The translations under genes and the position numbers were made by a program. A stretch of 64,000 nucleotides of DNA, from assembly GCA_021413825.1 (NCBI GenBank), contig JAIOPQ010000001.1, positions 1 through 64,000 on the forward strand, given 5' to 3'. The first letter of the stretch is position 1; each line of letters begins with the position of its first letter. This DNA comes from Spirochaetia bacterium (GTDB taxonomy: Bacteria; Spirochaetota; Leptospiria; Leptospirales; Leptonemataceae). Below the pieces are notes generated by a model. That model saw only the letters and a list, made by a program, of their open reading frames with translations. It was not told the DNA's origin and made no database searches. This document shows, in pieces, positions 25,752 to 33,978 of this stretch.

Positions 25752-27771
25752 AATACCCTCCTTCTGCAGAACCCGTCATTCCCTGATGTGCCACGTCCAC
25801 TCTTAGCTCAATATAACGATCAGCAAGATCTGCCGTAAGGTTTGAATGATAGGTAAGAATATAGCGTTCATCACGTCTGGCTCGGATCTTGGGATATAGA
25901 TCCCGAATGGCTGTATCATCGTAGGCCCTGATGTATTCCCCTCCCGTAGCTGTTGCAAGGGACTTGTATGTTTCAGTAACGTCAGGCGACTGCCCCATCT
26001 CAAAGGAGATCACATAGATTGGAATCCCTTGCGCCCGGGCAAAAAATTCAATTCTTTCCGATGGATATTGATGAAACGGATGCCGCTCAGCTCCTGAAAC
26101 AAGAACAATCACAGCACGCGGTCCCATGGCTGTGACAAGCCTGGAAAGGCTTTCAACAATGCCCTTACCCACATCTGGCCTATCTATAACTTCACCCTCT
26201 GTAATTGATCTGATAATCTCACGCCGCTGTAAGCCCTCATAGACTGAGCGCACCGTTTCCCCCGCCCGAATGACGGCAATTCGATCTGAAATTCTAATTG
26301 GCGCCAGGATCTTGCCAAGTAGCGAGCTCAGGATTTCCTTTTGTTCCGGCTCCGCAAGAGTAGCATCGCTTTCTTTGACGAACATCAGGTTTACGCGGCT
26401 CTGATAGTTATCCATACTATCCGTGCTTGTCCCACGGATGAAGCGATCGTTTTCAAAGATCCTAATTTCATTTCTAGTCAGCCCAGGCATCTGCGATCCA
26501 AGACGATTTCGCATCTGAACGAAGATAGCAATGTCCGGAAATGAACTGGTATCCACACGCTCCACGCGACAGTCAAGGTTGCTGATTCGCAATGCTTCCG
26601 GCATAAACACATGAATGCGCCCGGATCCAAATTCTGAAACATACAACACACCATTGGAATCCGTGCGCGCTGAAAATGGCCTGGTCCAGCTCAGGGGTTG
26701 ATCGTCTTTGGTGCGAACTTCCAGTTTATTCCAGCTCTTTTCCACCAGATCGTAGAATAGGACGCCCGCTTCTTCGTCTGCGACGATTAGCCGCCTATCA
26801 GCAAATGAAACACCGCGCGGTTTAGACATTAGATTGGACTCGATCTGGTCCTGGTAATTTCCATCTTCATCAAAAACAAGAATGCGCGATGAGTTACGAT
26901 CTGCAATATAGAGCAACCCTTGATCGAGTGCAACACCAGCTGGAAAGGTAAGACCAGCATCTTCAGCGAGGAATGTTAAGAGATATTTCCCGGTTAGATC
27001 AAATTTCTGAACGCGTTTGTTTCCACTATCAGTTACAAAAATTGCATTTGAACTCACAACCACACCGGCTGGTCCGCGAAATTGTCCGGGGCCGCTACCG
27101 GTTCCCCCAAATGACAGCAGTTCGGAGCCGTCCAGATCCATGATGCGAATTCTATCGTCGCTGTAGTCTGCAATATATACTTTATCGCCGACTAACGTCA
27201 GTCCAACGGGACCCTTAAAGCGATCGAATAACCTTCCCCGAATCTGACGAAACGCCGTTGTGCCGGGGTTTGATACAATTAGATTGGCACTTCCGGAAAA
27301 CAGAAAATACAGATTGCCCTGTGAATCCACGGCACTATCAACCGGACGCTCTGCGCTCATCTCCGGAAAATCCAGTTTTCCAAACGAGCGGTAGTGAATG
27401 TAAGGACCAACGTTCTTAAATCCATTCAGCTTGAAGCGAAGTAAATCGCTGCGCATCCGAATCAGTGGATAAGAACCCTCTGAAACTCGATCGAGAAACT
27501 CCCATTGTTCAAGTGCGCTATTCCATTCACCTGAATAATAGTTGGCATCTCCCAGGTATCTGCGCGCCAAATGAAAATACGAAACCTTGTTCAGGGATTT
27601 GTAAAAGAACTCGCGGGCTGCAGCATATTGACCTGCATTATAAAACGTGATTCCTTTTCTAAATGAGTCGCGTGCTTCCTCTTCTTTGATTCTTAGAGAC
27701 GGCAAATTCTGGGAAAATGCCGGGGAAAACAACAGAAAGGCAATGCACAGATACTGCACTTTAGGAGACAT
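25729..27771 (-). CDS. Exported TPR-NHL propeller-VWA protein
   Basis: 680 residues from ATG 27771, where a signal peptide starts (YLCIAFLLFSPAFSQ); longer frames upstream are not supported. Order: a TPR-like segment (about 30-110: ARDSFRKGITFYNAGQYAAAREFFYKSL), a six-bladed NHL propeller (about 140-400, repeats such as GPAGVVVSSNAIFVTDSGNKRVQKFDLTG), then a VWA domain (about 470-680) with IVLVSGAERHPF and YVISFEMGQSPDV. The canonical MIDAS DxSxS is not obvious: the first strand reads NLMFVKESDATLAEPE, so metal binding may be altered. Probably binds proteins at the envelope, with its overlapping TPR neighbour. Confidence 0.83.
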   Translation of the reverse strand: MSPKVQYLCIAFLLFSPAFSQNLPSLRIKEEEARDSFRKGITFYNAGQYAAAREFFYKSLNKVSYFHLARRYLGDANYYSGEWNSALEQWEFLDRVSEGSYPLIRMRSDLLRFKLNGFKNVGPYIHYRSFGKLDFPEMSAERPVDSAVDSQGNLYFLFSGSANLIVSNPGTTAFRQIRGRLFDRFKGPVGLTLVGDKVYIADYSDDRIRIMDLDGSELLSFGGTGSGPGQFRGPAGVVVSSNAIFVTDSGNKRVQKFDLTGKYLLTFLAEDAGLTFPAGVALDQGLLYIADRNSSRILVFDEDGNYQDQIESNLMSKPRGVSFADRRLIVADEEAGVLFYDLVEKSWNKLEVRTKDDQPLSWTRPFSARTDSNGVLYVSEFGSGRIHVFMPEALRISNLDCRVERVDTSSFPDIAIFVQMRNRLGSQMPGLTRNEIRIFENDRFIRGTSTDSMDNYQSRVNLMFVKESDATLAEPEQKEILSSLLGKILAPIRISDRIAVIRAGETVRSVYEGLQRREIIRSITEGEVIDRPDVGKGIVESLSRLVTAMGPRAVIVLVSGAERHPFHQYPSERIEFFARAQGIPIYVISFEMGQSPDVTETYKSLATATGGEYIRAYDDTAIRDLYPKIRARRDERYILTYHSNLTADLADRYIELRVDVAHQGMTGSAEGGYFVPSRAE

Positions 27772-27817
27772 AATACAGACCCAGCGTCCACGCCCGAACG
27801 TGGTCAGCAATACTTTT

Positions 27818-28672
27818 TTAAGGGCTTCCGAAGGCTTTAGGAGGCAATCCCAGCTGCTCGCGCAGGCGCTGATTCTCGTTAAACAGGTCAATCAGCTCCT
27901 TGTCTGTGTAATTTCTGAGCCTCTCCATTGCAACGATCACCTTCTCGCGTTCAATGCCCTCTCTGCGACTGAACTCAAGGGCAGTCTCGGTGGCTGAAAC
28001 CTGCTCTTTCATCTGGAATAGTTCCTGGTCGCGGAATTGACTCAGCCGCTCATATGCAGCAAGAGTTGTCTTTAGCTCCAGCATCTCATGATCTTTGAGA
28101 TTGAGGGTCTTTTCCATTGCCTCCATGACACTGTGCTCGAACCGCTTTTGCGAACGCTCGAATTCGAGGAGGGCTTCATATGCTTTGGATGACTCCTGCG
28201 CCGATTTCAGCTCTGCGCGGGTAAGGTTTAGCATCTTATCGAACAGACCAGATTGTTCGCGCACGTCTTCTGAAAGCCGAAAGACCACCTGGCGGTAATA
28301 TTCGATCCTTAGAACCAGCTCGAGAATCAGCTTCAAATGCCCGGGACGAACTGAATCATCCAGCACAAGCAGGTTCATGCTGTGACGATCGGGCCTGTAG
28401 TCCTGATAATCAGTCTGGGAAAGAATTAGAATACGTGGGAAATCGCGCAACTGCGGCGTAGATTCGATTAGATTTCGCATTGCAGCGAGGCCGCCCCGTT
28501 CCCCCTGAATCAGGAATACATGCAGAAACTCTGGCTCTGGCTGGACTGTGGAAAGGGCTGCCGGGGCAATTTCAACCAGCTCGAAGGCGATTGAATCCTG
28601 TTTACGAAAATCGAGTGGAAACCTGCGCCCCTCAGATACATGCCAGATTTTCTGCGATTTCATTCGGGTCAT
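27818..28672 (-). CDS. Degenerate receiver-like domain with long coiled coil
   Basis: 284 residues. The first 135 look like a receiver-type alpha/beta fold (HVFLIQGERGGLAAMRNLIES, DFPRILILSQTDY, NLLVLDDSVRPGHLKLILELVLR) but lack a clear phospho-acceptor site at the expected strand end. From about 140 to 275 it is almost all heptad coiled coil, ending RLREQLGLPP. No membrane segment. It lies in a leftward run between the LptF/G permease (33 bases) and the VWA gene (46 bases). Might be a cytoplasmic scaffold or pseudo-response regulator. ATG 28663 is an alternative start. Confidence 0.75.
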   Translation of the reverse strand: MTRMKSQKIWHVSEGRRFPLDFRKQDSIAFELVEIAPAALSTVQPEPEFLHVFLIQGERGGLAAMRNLIESTPQLRDFPRILILSQTDYQDYRPDRHSMNLLVLDDSVRPGHLKLILELVLRIEYYRQVVFRLSEDVREQSGLFDKMLNLTRAELKSAQESSKAYEALLEFERSQKRFEHSVMEAMEKTLNLKDHEMLELKTTLAAYERLSQFRDQELFQMKEQVSATETALEFSRREGIEREKVIVAMERLRNYTDKELIDLFNENQRLREQLGLPPKAFGSP

Positions 28673-28705
28673 TGTCCTTCATTTTTGAACCTTGAAAACA
28701 ATTAT

Positions 28706-30502
28706 TCACGTTGTTTTTGATTTCCTGAAGAGTCTGCTTATCCGGTTCTGGACGATAGACTTGAACGCCTGCGCTACGCGCCCCACGGGCCTAAAGAGCG
28801 GAGCTGCCTTTCCAAGGACGTTTCCAATGCGTACAAGCTGCCTTTCAACGATAGGTGGCCGGAGTTTGCGGAGAGTTTTTCGCAGTCGTTGCTTGAACCC
28901 CTCCGTTCGTGAGGCCATTACGTACATTCCCATGAACGCAACAGCTACATTTGGCGCCCAGCCTCCAACAGCAGCGCTGACTTTTCCGGATTCTGCAAAA
29001 TTGGTTCCCACGGCCACAAGCCCGAAGTAGCCCACGCAGACCGAAAGGGCCAGGCCAAAGCTCATTCCGCGACCAGATCGCTTTACAACCAGTCCAAGTG
29101 GAAACGATATGAAGAAGAAAATCATGCAGGCAACTGCCTTTGCAATCCTGGTCTGAATCTCAAGCTTGAATTTGCGTTCAGAAACAGCAGCGTTCTCAAT
29201 GAAGAATCTCAATTGAAATGTAAGGGTAATTGTATTCTGCCATTGATCGGGTGTTGGTCCACCCGGTTTGCCTACGTTATTTCCATTGATCATCATCCAG
29301 GTCATATTCTGCTGTAACAACTGCTTCATCTGTTCCATGGCAGGCAGTTTGATTGTCATTCCGGGCTGCATCTTGTCCATCTTTGCTGCACCAGCAGCGG
29401 GACCAATGATCTGCATTGGATCTATCTCAGTTCCACCTTCCTCAAGCTTACGAATAAATTCAAAGAGTTCAAAGAATGTGTAATTCTCCGGCCGTACGTT
29501 CAGCTGCCCAAGGGCGCGCGGCGGCGGTGGGATTACATAGTCCATACTACCGTTTGTAAAATTTGTTGTCTGGACGCGCGATAGATCCTCTGAAATTTCT
29601 ATGATGAAACCCTTATTCAAACGCAGCAGCGATTCTTTATTGCTGTCCTCGTTTTGAACTTCTTGCGGCTTCATTGGAAGCTGCGACGGATCAATGCCTG
29701 GCGGAAGGTCACTTACGGGCTCTGGTTCGGCCGGTTCGACTGGCTCCGGAGTTTTCTCGCGCTCGATTAGCTGGCCGGTCTCTGCATGCACAATCTGCGT
29801 AATAAATCCATCTCCAATGGGAATAAACATATTTCGCACTGCAATCCGCTCAGAGTTCTGATCGTTTACGCTGTTTACCCATTCGCGGATATGAACTTCC
29901 TTTAGAATCTCATTTTCGCGTTGGCCTGCGTAGATGTCCTGGCCTTTCAGGCTGACTCCGTCCATCTTTGCATTTCCCAGGAATCGGCCCGTCTTAACGA
30001 GCGTGAGGCTATGATACGACTTCAGCCAGTTTTCAAAATTCTCGCGCGCTTTTGCACTGACTGGTCCATAATACAAATTCATAAACGCGACCAGGCATGT
30101 GGTCAAAAATCCAGTGAACAGAAACACTACGTAAATGCGGGGAAAGCTGACCCCTGCGGAGCGCATTGCTACGATTTCAGAATCGCCAGAAAGCCTGCCT
30201 GCAGCCAGGATCCCACCAAATAGACATGCGATCGGAATTGCCTGCGTGATCTTTTCTGAAATCAGATTGAATAGATAAAACAGAACCTTATGAATTGCAA
30301 TTCCCTTACCCAACAGTTCTACAACTATGTCTTTCAAAACGATCGACATAAAAAGCGTGGTTAGAATAAGCAAACATACCAGAAACGGTACAAGGATTTC
30401 CAGGAATATATAACGATCCAGAATCCGCGGTTTTAGTTTTCCGATGACCCGTAAAAAGGATGCAGGTAAACTGCGCAAAGTAGCAGAATTAATGAAACTC
30501 AA
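28706..30502 (-). CDS. LptF/LptG-family LPS export permease with long periplasmic inserts
   Basis: 598 residues, against about 360 for E. coli LptF/LptG. Start TTG at 30502 with GGAG seven bases upstream. Three N-terminal helices include ILDRYIFLEILVPFLVCLLILTTLF (about 27-51), then the typical GDSEIVAMRSAGVSFPRI (106-122); three C-terminal helices start about 452. Between them the periplasmic jellyroll carries a Pro/Glu-rich insert (about 248-290) and a Met/Gln-rich one (about 362-425). With a second family member at 37078-38175 it would form the LptFG pair that moves LPS from the inner membrane with LptB; which is F and which is G is not decided. Confidence 0.9.
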   Translation of the reverse strand: MSFINSATLRSLPASFLRVIGKLKPRILDRYIFLEILVPFLVCLLILTTLFMSIVLKDIVVELLGKGIAIHKVLFYLFNLISEKITQAIPIACLFGGILAAGRLSGDSEIVAMRSAGVSFPRIYVVFLFTGFLTTCLVAFMNLYYGPVSAKARENFENWLKSYHSLTLVKTGRFLGNAKMDGVSLKGQDIYAGQRENEILKEVHIREWVNSVNDQNSERIAVRNMFIPIGDGFITQIVHAETGQLIEREKTPEPVEPAEPEPVSDLPPGIDPSQLPMKPQEVQNEDSNKESLLRLNKGFIIEISEDLSRVQTTNFTNGSMDYVIPPPPRALGQLNVRPENYTFFELFEFIRKLEEGGTEIDPMQIIGPAAGAAKMDKMQPGMTIKLPAMEQMKQLLQQNMTWMMINGNNVGKPGGPTPDQWQNTITLTFQLRFFIENAAVSERKFKLEIQTRIAKAVACMIFFFISFPLGLVVKRSGRGMSFGLALSVCVGYFGLVAVGTNFAESGKVSAAVGGWAPNVAVAFMGMYVMASRTEGFKQRLRKTLRKLRPPIVERQLVRIGNVLGKAAPLFRPVGRVAQAFKSIVQNRISRLFRKSKTT

Positions 30503-30517
30503 AAAGAGACTCCGTCA

Positions 30518-31564
30518 TTGAAAGCCGTCATAATTCAAACAGCATTCCTCGGCGATGCAATACTGACTACACCGATGTTCGCCGCATTCAAGCGTTTTTT
30601 TAAGGATTCAAAACTTACAGCCGTACTCAGGCCAGACGGAGCACAATTACTTCAGGGATTGCCAGCACTCGATGAAATTATTGCCTACGACAAAAAGAAA
30701 AAGCATCGCGGCATTTCTGGAATTCGAAAGCTCGCAACTGAGCTGCGCGAACGAGAATTTGATGTTCTGCTCTCCCCTCATGATTCGCATCGCACAAGCT
30801 TTGTGGCAATGTTTTCAAAAATTCCAGAACGCTACGGATTCAAGGATGCAGGTTTCGCGCGGCTCGCTTATAACCGCAGACTGGAACGCCACGGCGGCCT
30901 TCCTGAAATAAAACGACTGTTGCATTTTCTCGATGATTCAATCGCGCCTGGAGCCGCTGAATTCTCCACACAACTGTCCCTGGTGGAAGACAAGGCTTCC
31001 ATTCAAGAAGCTGAGGCGCTCCTTCGCAAACACGAAGCGCTCAGGCCAATTCTACTCGCCCCTTCATCCGTCTGGCCAACCAAACGCTGGACTCCCTACG
31101 GCTTTGCGGAGCTTGCAGCCAAACTGGTTCGCAGGTATAAGACAAAAATTCTCCTCGTTGGTGCGCCTGGAGATCGTGAAATCTGTGATTCGGTTCAATC
31201 GTTTTTGAAAGAACTGCAGCCGCACTTTGTTCAGGAAAAAGTTGAAACCGTTGCCGGAGACACAAGCCTGCGGGGCTTCTACAGCCTCGTCAAGCGCTCA
31301 AGGCTACTCATCTCAAACGATTCAGCTCCCGTCCACTATGCCTGTGCTGCTGGCATTCCACTGGTTGCAGTCTTTGGTCCGACTACACAATCCCTGGGAT
31401 ACGCACCTATCACTAAAAACTCGCGCATAGCCGAACTCGACCTGGCGTGCCGGCCTTGCGGAACGCACGGCGGACTTGTGTGTCCGCTCGGCCATTTTAG
31501 GTGCATGAAGGAACTCACTGCTGATTCAATTATGGAACAGGTGCAGGCTCTAATAGACCAGTGA
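30518..31564 (+). CDS. GT9-family glycosyltransferase (LPS heptosyltransferase-like)
   Basis: 348 residues, usual for ADP-heptose:LPS heptosyltransferases. The N-terminus KAVIIQTAFLGDAILTTPM and the C-terminal LLAPSSVWPTKRWTPYGFAELA, LLVGAPGDREIC and LLISNDSAPVHYACAAGIPLVAVFGPTTQSLGYAP are the WaaC/WaaF signatures. A Cys-containing segment near the end (CRPCGTHGGLVCPLGHFRC) also occurs in this family. It would add a core sugar on the cytoplasmic face of the inner membrane. TTG start, only 15 bases from the divergent LptF/G start, which fits shared control of LPS synthesis and export. Confidence 0.9.
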   Translation: MKAVIIQTAFLGDAILTTPMFAAFKRFFKDSKLTAVLRPDGAQLLQGLPALDEIIAYDKKKKHRGISGIRKLATELREREFDVLLSPHDSHRTSFVAMFSKIPERYGFKDAGFARLAYNRRLERHGGLPEIKRLLHFLDDSIAPGAAEFSTQLSLVEDKASIQEAEALLRKHEALRPILLAPSSVWPTKRWTPYGFAELAAKLVRRYKTKILLVGAPGDREICDSVQSFLKELQPHFVQEKVETVAGDTSLRGFYSLVKRSRLLISNDSAPVHYACAAGIPLVAVFGPTTQSLGYAPITKNSRIAELDLACRPCGTHGGLVCPLGHFRCMKELTADSIMEQVQALIDQ

Positions 31565-31584
31565 TTCAAAAACAGGGGATTGAG

Positions 31585-31651
31585 CCACAGATGGATAGGG
31601 ATAGAGCTGATCAGGAATAAACCATCGGCGCGCATTTGCGTCCATCTGTGG
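31585..31651. repeat. Inverted repeat CCACAGATGGA
   Basis: CCACAGATGGA (31585-31595) and its exact complement TCCATCTGTGG (31641-31651), 45 bases apart, fill most of the gap between two convergent genes. Text of the kind GGCCACGAAGG...CCACAGATGGAC is a familiar style of interspersed repeat in several bacterial groups; a related CCACAGAG string is at 14524. No coding sequence. It may double as a transcription barrier. Confidence 0.5.
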
Positions 31652-31686
31652 TCAAGTCCTTCGTGGCCTATTTGTTTTAAACCGAA

Positions 31687-32508
31687 TCAAAAAACCAGGA
31701 AATCACCCGGATCAATTACTTTTCCCTTCATCCGAATTTCATAGTGAAGATGCGGCCCGTTAGACGCTCCTGTGCTGCCTGAATATCCAAGCAGTTGACC
31801 TGCCCGGATCTCCTGACCCGTCTTTACAGAGAGAGCGCGAAGATGTCCGTACAACGTCTCATAGCCCGAAGAATGCAGAAGTATTACGTGATTTCCGTAG
31901 CCATAAGGCGACTGGACTGCAGCCTTCACAACACCATCTGCAGACGCAATCACAGGTGTCCCAAAGTTGGCGCGTAAATCGACCCCTGGATGGAATTCAC
32001 GCGATCCAAAAACTCCAAACACTGCACCACGCGTCCCATAACCGGAATTCAAAAATAGTGCGTCAAGTTTTAGCGGCCATGCATGTGGAATCTCTCGAAA
32101 AAAGCCCGAGTATACCCCGGAATAATCCGCATTCGATCTGAGCGTGCTCAATACACGATGGATAGGTTTTTGCTGCACGGGGGCCTGGTCGTCCATATAG
32201 AACTGGCGAATGCCTGAAGGCTGATCCTGGAAAATGGTATGGATTTCACGCTGGCGCGATTCTAGAAGGACCAGCAATTGAACATTGTCCTTTACATCCC
32301 GGAAGAGCGCGCGCTTTTTAGGATCGGTAATCGTGTCTTCCTGCGAGGCTGCTTCGTTTTCAAACAGGCTGAACAATACAAGAATGGTCAGAGAAACCAC
32401 AAACAGGCCGATTGCATGGCCCAGGTATCTGGAAAACTGCGGCAGGCGAATGCGAATAACGTGCGATGAATTAGCGATGTACGATCGGGGTTTCTGAGCG
32501 GACACCAT
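31687..32508 (-). CDS. Membrane-anchored M23 (LytM) peptidase
   Basis: 273 residues from ATG 32508; longer frames run through the upstream MORN gene. A single membrane helix (about 30-48, HAIGLFVVSLTILVLFSLF) is followed by a helical stretch (KRALFRDVKDNVQLLVLLESRQREI) and the LytM domain with HPGVDL and HLHYEI, both zinc motifs intact (GVFGSREFHPGVDLRANFGTPV). It would cut peptide cross-links next to the inner membrane. It is last of the ParA-containing operon and overlaps the MORN lipoprotein gene by 38 bases, suggesting its site of action is set by that module. Confidence 0.88.
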   Translation of the reverse strand: MVSAQKPRSYIANSSHVIRIRLPQFSRYLGHAIGLFVVSLTILVLFSLFENEAASQEDTITDPKKRALFRDVKDNVQLLVLLESRQREIHTIFQDQPSGIRQFYMDDQAPVQQKPIHRVLSTLRSNADYSGVYSGFFREIPHAWPLKLDALFLNSGYGTRGAVFGVFGSREFHPGVDLRANFGTPVIASADGVVKAAVQSPYGYGNHVILLHSSGYETLYGHLRALSVKTGQEIRAGQLLGYSGSTGASNGPHLHYEIRMKGKVIDPGDFLVF

Positions 32509-33178
32509 CTTTGTAATTGGATTCCACGTAGACCCGCCCGTCCGGATAGAAGCTCCGGAGCTTGCCGTCGAGCGCCCCGTTAACATAGTTCTCTTCTCTA
32601 AGTAAAGTGCCATCGGGGTAGTAGTATAGCCATCGACCAACAACGGTGTCTTTTTGATACTGACCGCGTAAAAGCGGACGGCCATTTGGATGGTATCGTG
32701 TCACCGGTCCCTCATAATAGCCAGCCTTAAATCCCCCCTCTTCTTCCAGCCTGCCATCCGGATAATAACGCCTGTAGGTGCCATTTTCATTCCCGTAATC
32801 ATGGGTTACGAGGAATATGAAGTCCCGTTTAGGCTCCTGCGCATACGTCATGCTCAGATATAGCCGACCCTTTTCGTCGTAGAAATTCCAGATTCCATCC
32901 CGCCAATCGCGTACGAATTCACCCTGCGAAAGCGTTTGTTTGGCCCCAGGAGAGTAGTAAGCCCAGTGACCGGTCCGTTCGCCCAATGGCCCCACTGGAC
33001 CCTTGGAATAGAGCGACCCATCAGAATAATACGTAACTGATTCCTGGGCTGTCTTCAGACTCCACAGGCCAGTCCGGCGATCGCGATCTGCTTCGGCTGG
33101 AATCGAGGCTGGCCTCGGTGGTTCTTTGAGCCGCTGGCAGGCCAGAACTGCAAGCAAACAAGCGGCGAACATTCGCAT
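32471..33178 (-). CDS. MORN/YwqK-like repeat lipoprotein
   Basis: 235 residues. Lipoprotein signal MRMFAACLLAVLAC with Cys14. The rest is made of about eight YwqK-type repeats of roughly 22 residues (YYPDGRLEEEGGFKAGYYEGPVTRYHPNGRPLLRGQYQKD). Such proteins are sometimes annotated as YwqK antitoxins, but there is no toxin gene here and the lipid anchor argues for an envelope role. Starts in the stop of the upstream gene (TGATG). A scaffold between the membrane partner of ParA and the M23 peptidase is a reasonable guess from order alone. Confidence 0.83.
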   Translation of the reverse strand: MRMFAACLLAVLACQRLKEPPRPASIPAEADRDRRTGLWSLKTAQESVTYYSDGSLYSKGPVGPLGERTGHWAYYSPGAKQTLSQGEFVRDWRDGIWNFYDEKGRLYLSMTYAQEPKRDFIFLVTHDYGNENGTYRRYYPDGRLEEEGGFKAGYYEGPVTRYHPNGRPLLRGQYQKDTVVGRWLYYYPDGTLLREENYVNGALDGKLRSFYPDGRVYVESNYKDGVRSETPIVHR

Positions 33179-33978
33179 CAGTGAACCCGGAACTCTTTGT
33201 CCTTGAGGGTTGTGCCGGATTCATCAAGCACTTCCACATGATACTGACCCGGATCGAGCGGGCCTTTGAAATAAACATAGTTTGCTGTGCGTGGTGGCTT
33301 CTGTCCCAGGATTGCCTGCTCTTCAGCCTGCCCCCCGTCAACGCGATCGACCTTTACTTTGATATAGGTTGCTTTGAGCTTTTCTTCCGGCCACTGAAAG
33401 CGAATATGAACGTCATGGCCTGCACTCAGGGTTGGCTCAGTTCCCGCAAGGTCCTCGACATTTTCTGCAGTGATTTCCTGCGAGGAAACAGCTAACATGT
33501 ATTTTGGTCCAAACAACCAGCCGCCAGCATAGTACACGCCGAAGCCAAGGACAACGACCAATAGCCCACCGGCTATTAGCCTGGCTTTTCCGCCAACTCC
33601 ACCGCCAGAAGTTCCACCACCATCGGTGTAATCTTCCAGACGAATATCGCTAGAAATATTATAGATGGAATCTCTTCGGGATTTCTTCAGCTCCATGCGA
33701 GAGTGCTCCTTCTGCCCAGATTCTGATGGCTGGATACCGGGGGAAACGCTTTTTATTTGCTGTCTTTCCGGTATATGTTCTGACCGGTCTTCCTGGGTGT
33801 CTGCCGGAGGAGTTTGTGCCGACGCCTGGGGCGACTCTTGAACTGGCCCGGAAGTCGTTTCCGATCCGCGCATCTCGCGCACAAATTCCTGCATGTTAGA
33901 CCGGGCTTCTTTTGCGCCCATCGATTCATCCAGACGCTTGCGCGCTGCTTCACCCAATTTATCCTTTTTCGATGCCAC
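33178..33978 (-). CDS. Single-span membrane protein linked to ParA
   Basis: 266 residues, family not recognised. The N-terminus is very basic (MASKKDKLGEAARKRL), followed by a disordered, Pro/Ser/Gln-rich cytoplasmic stretch to about 115 and a Gly-rich hinge. One membrane helix at about 133-155, then a periplasmic beta domain (about 160-266) with YFKGPLDPGQYHVEVLDESG like an Ig/FN3 fold. The gene overlaps the end of parA by 20 bases. ParA partners typically use a short basic N-terminal peptide to trigger ATP hydrolysis, so this could be a membrane-bound ParA cargo. That role is inference. Confidence 0.78.
   Translation of the reverse strand: MASKKDKLGEAARKRLDESMGAKEARSNMQEFVREMRGSETTSGPVQESPQASAQTPPADTQEDRSEHIPERQQIKSVSPGIQPSESGQKEHSRMELKKSRRDSIYNISSDIRLEDYTDGGGTSGGGVGGKARLIAGGLLVVVLGFGVYYAGGWLFGPKYMLAVSSQEITAENVEDLAGTEPTLSAGHDVHIRFQWPEEKLKATYIKVKVDRVDGGQAEEQAILGQKPPRTANYVYFKGPLDPGQYHVEVLDESGTTLKDKEFRVH

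Noticed and set aside
32471..33178. YwqK antitoxin of a toxin-antitoxin pair
   Set aside because: No toxin gene is adjacent and the protein has a lipoprotein signal; the name reflects only the repeat type.
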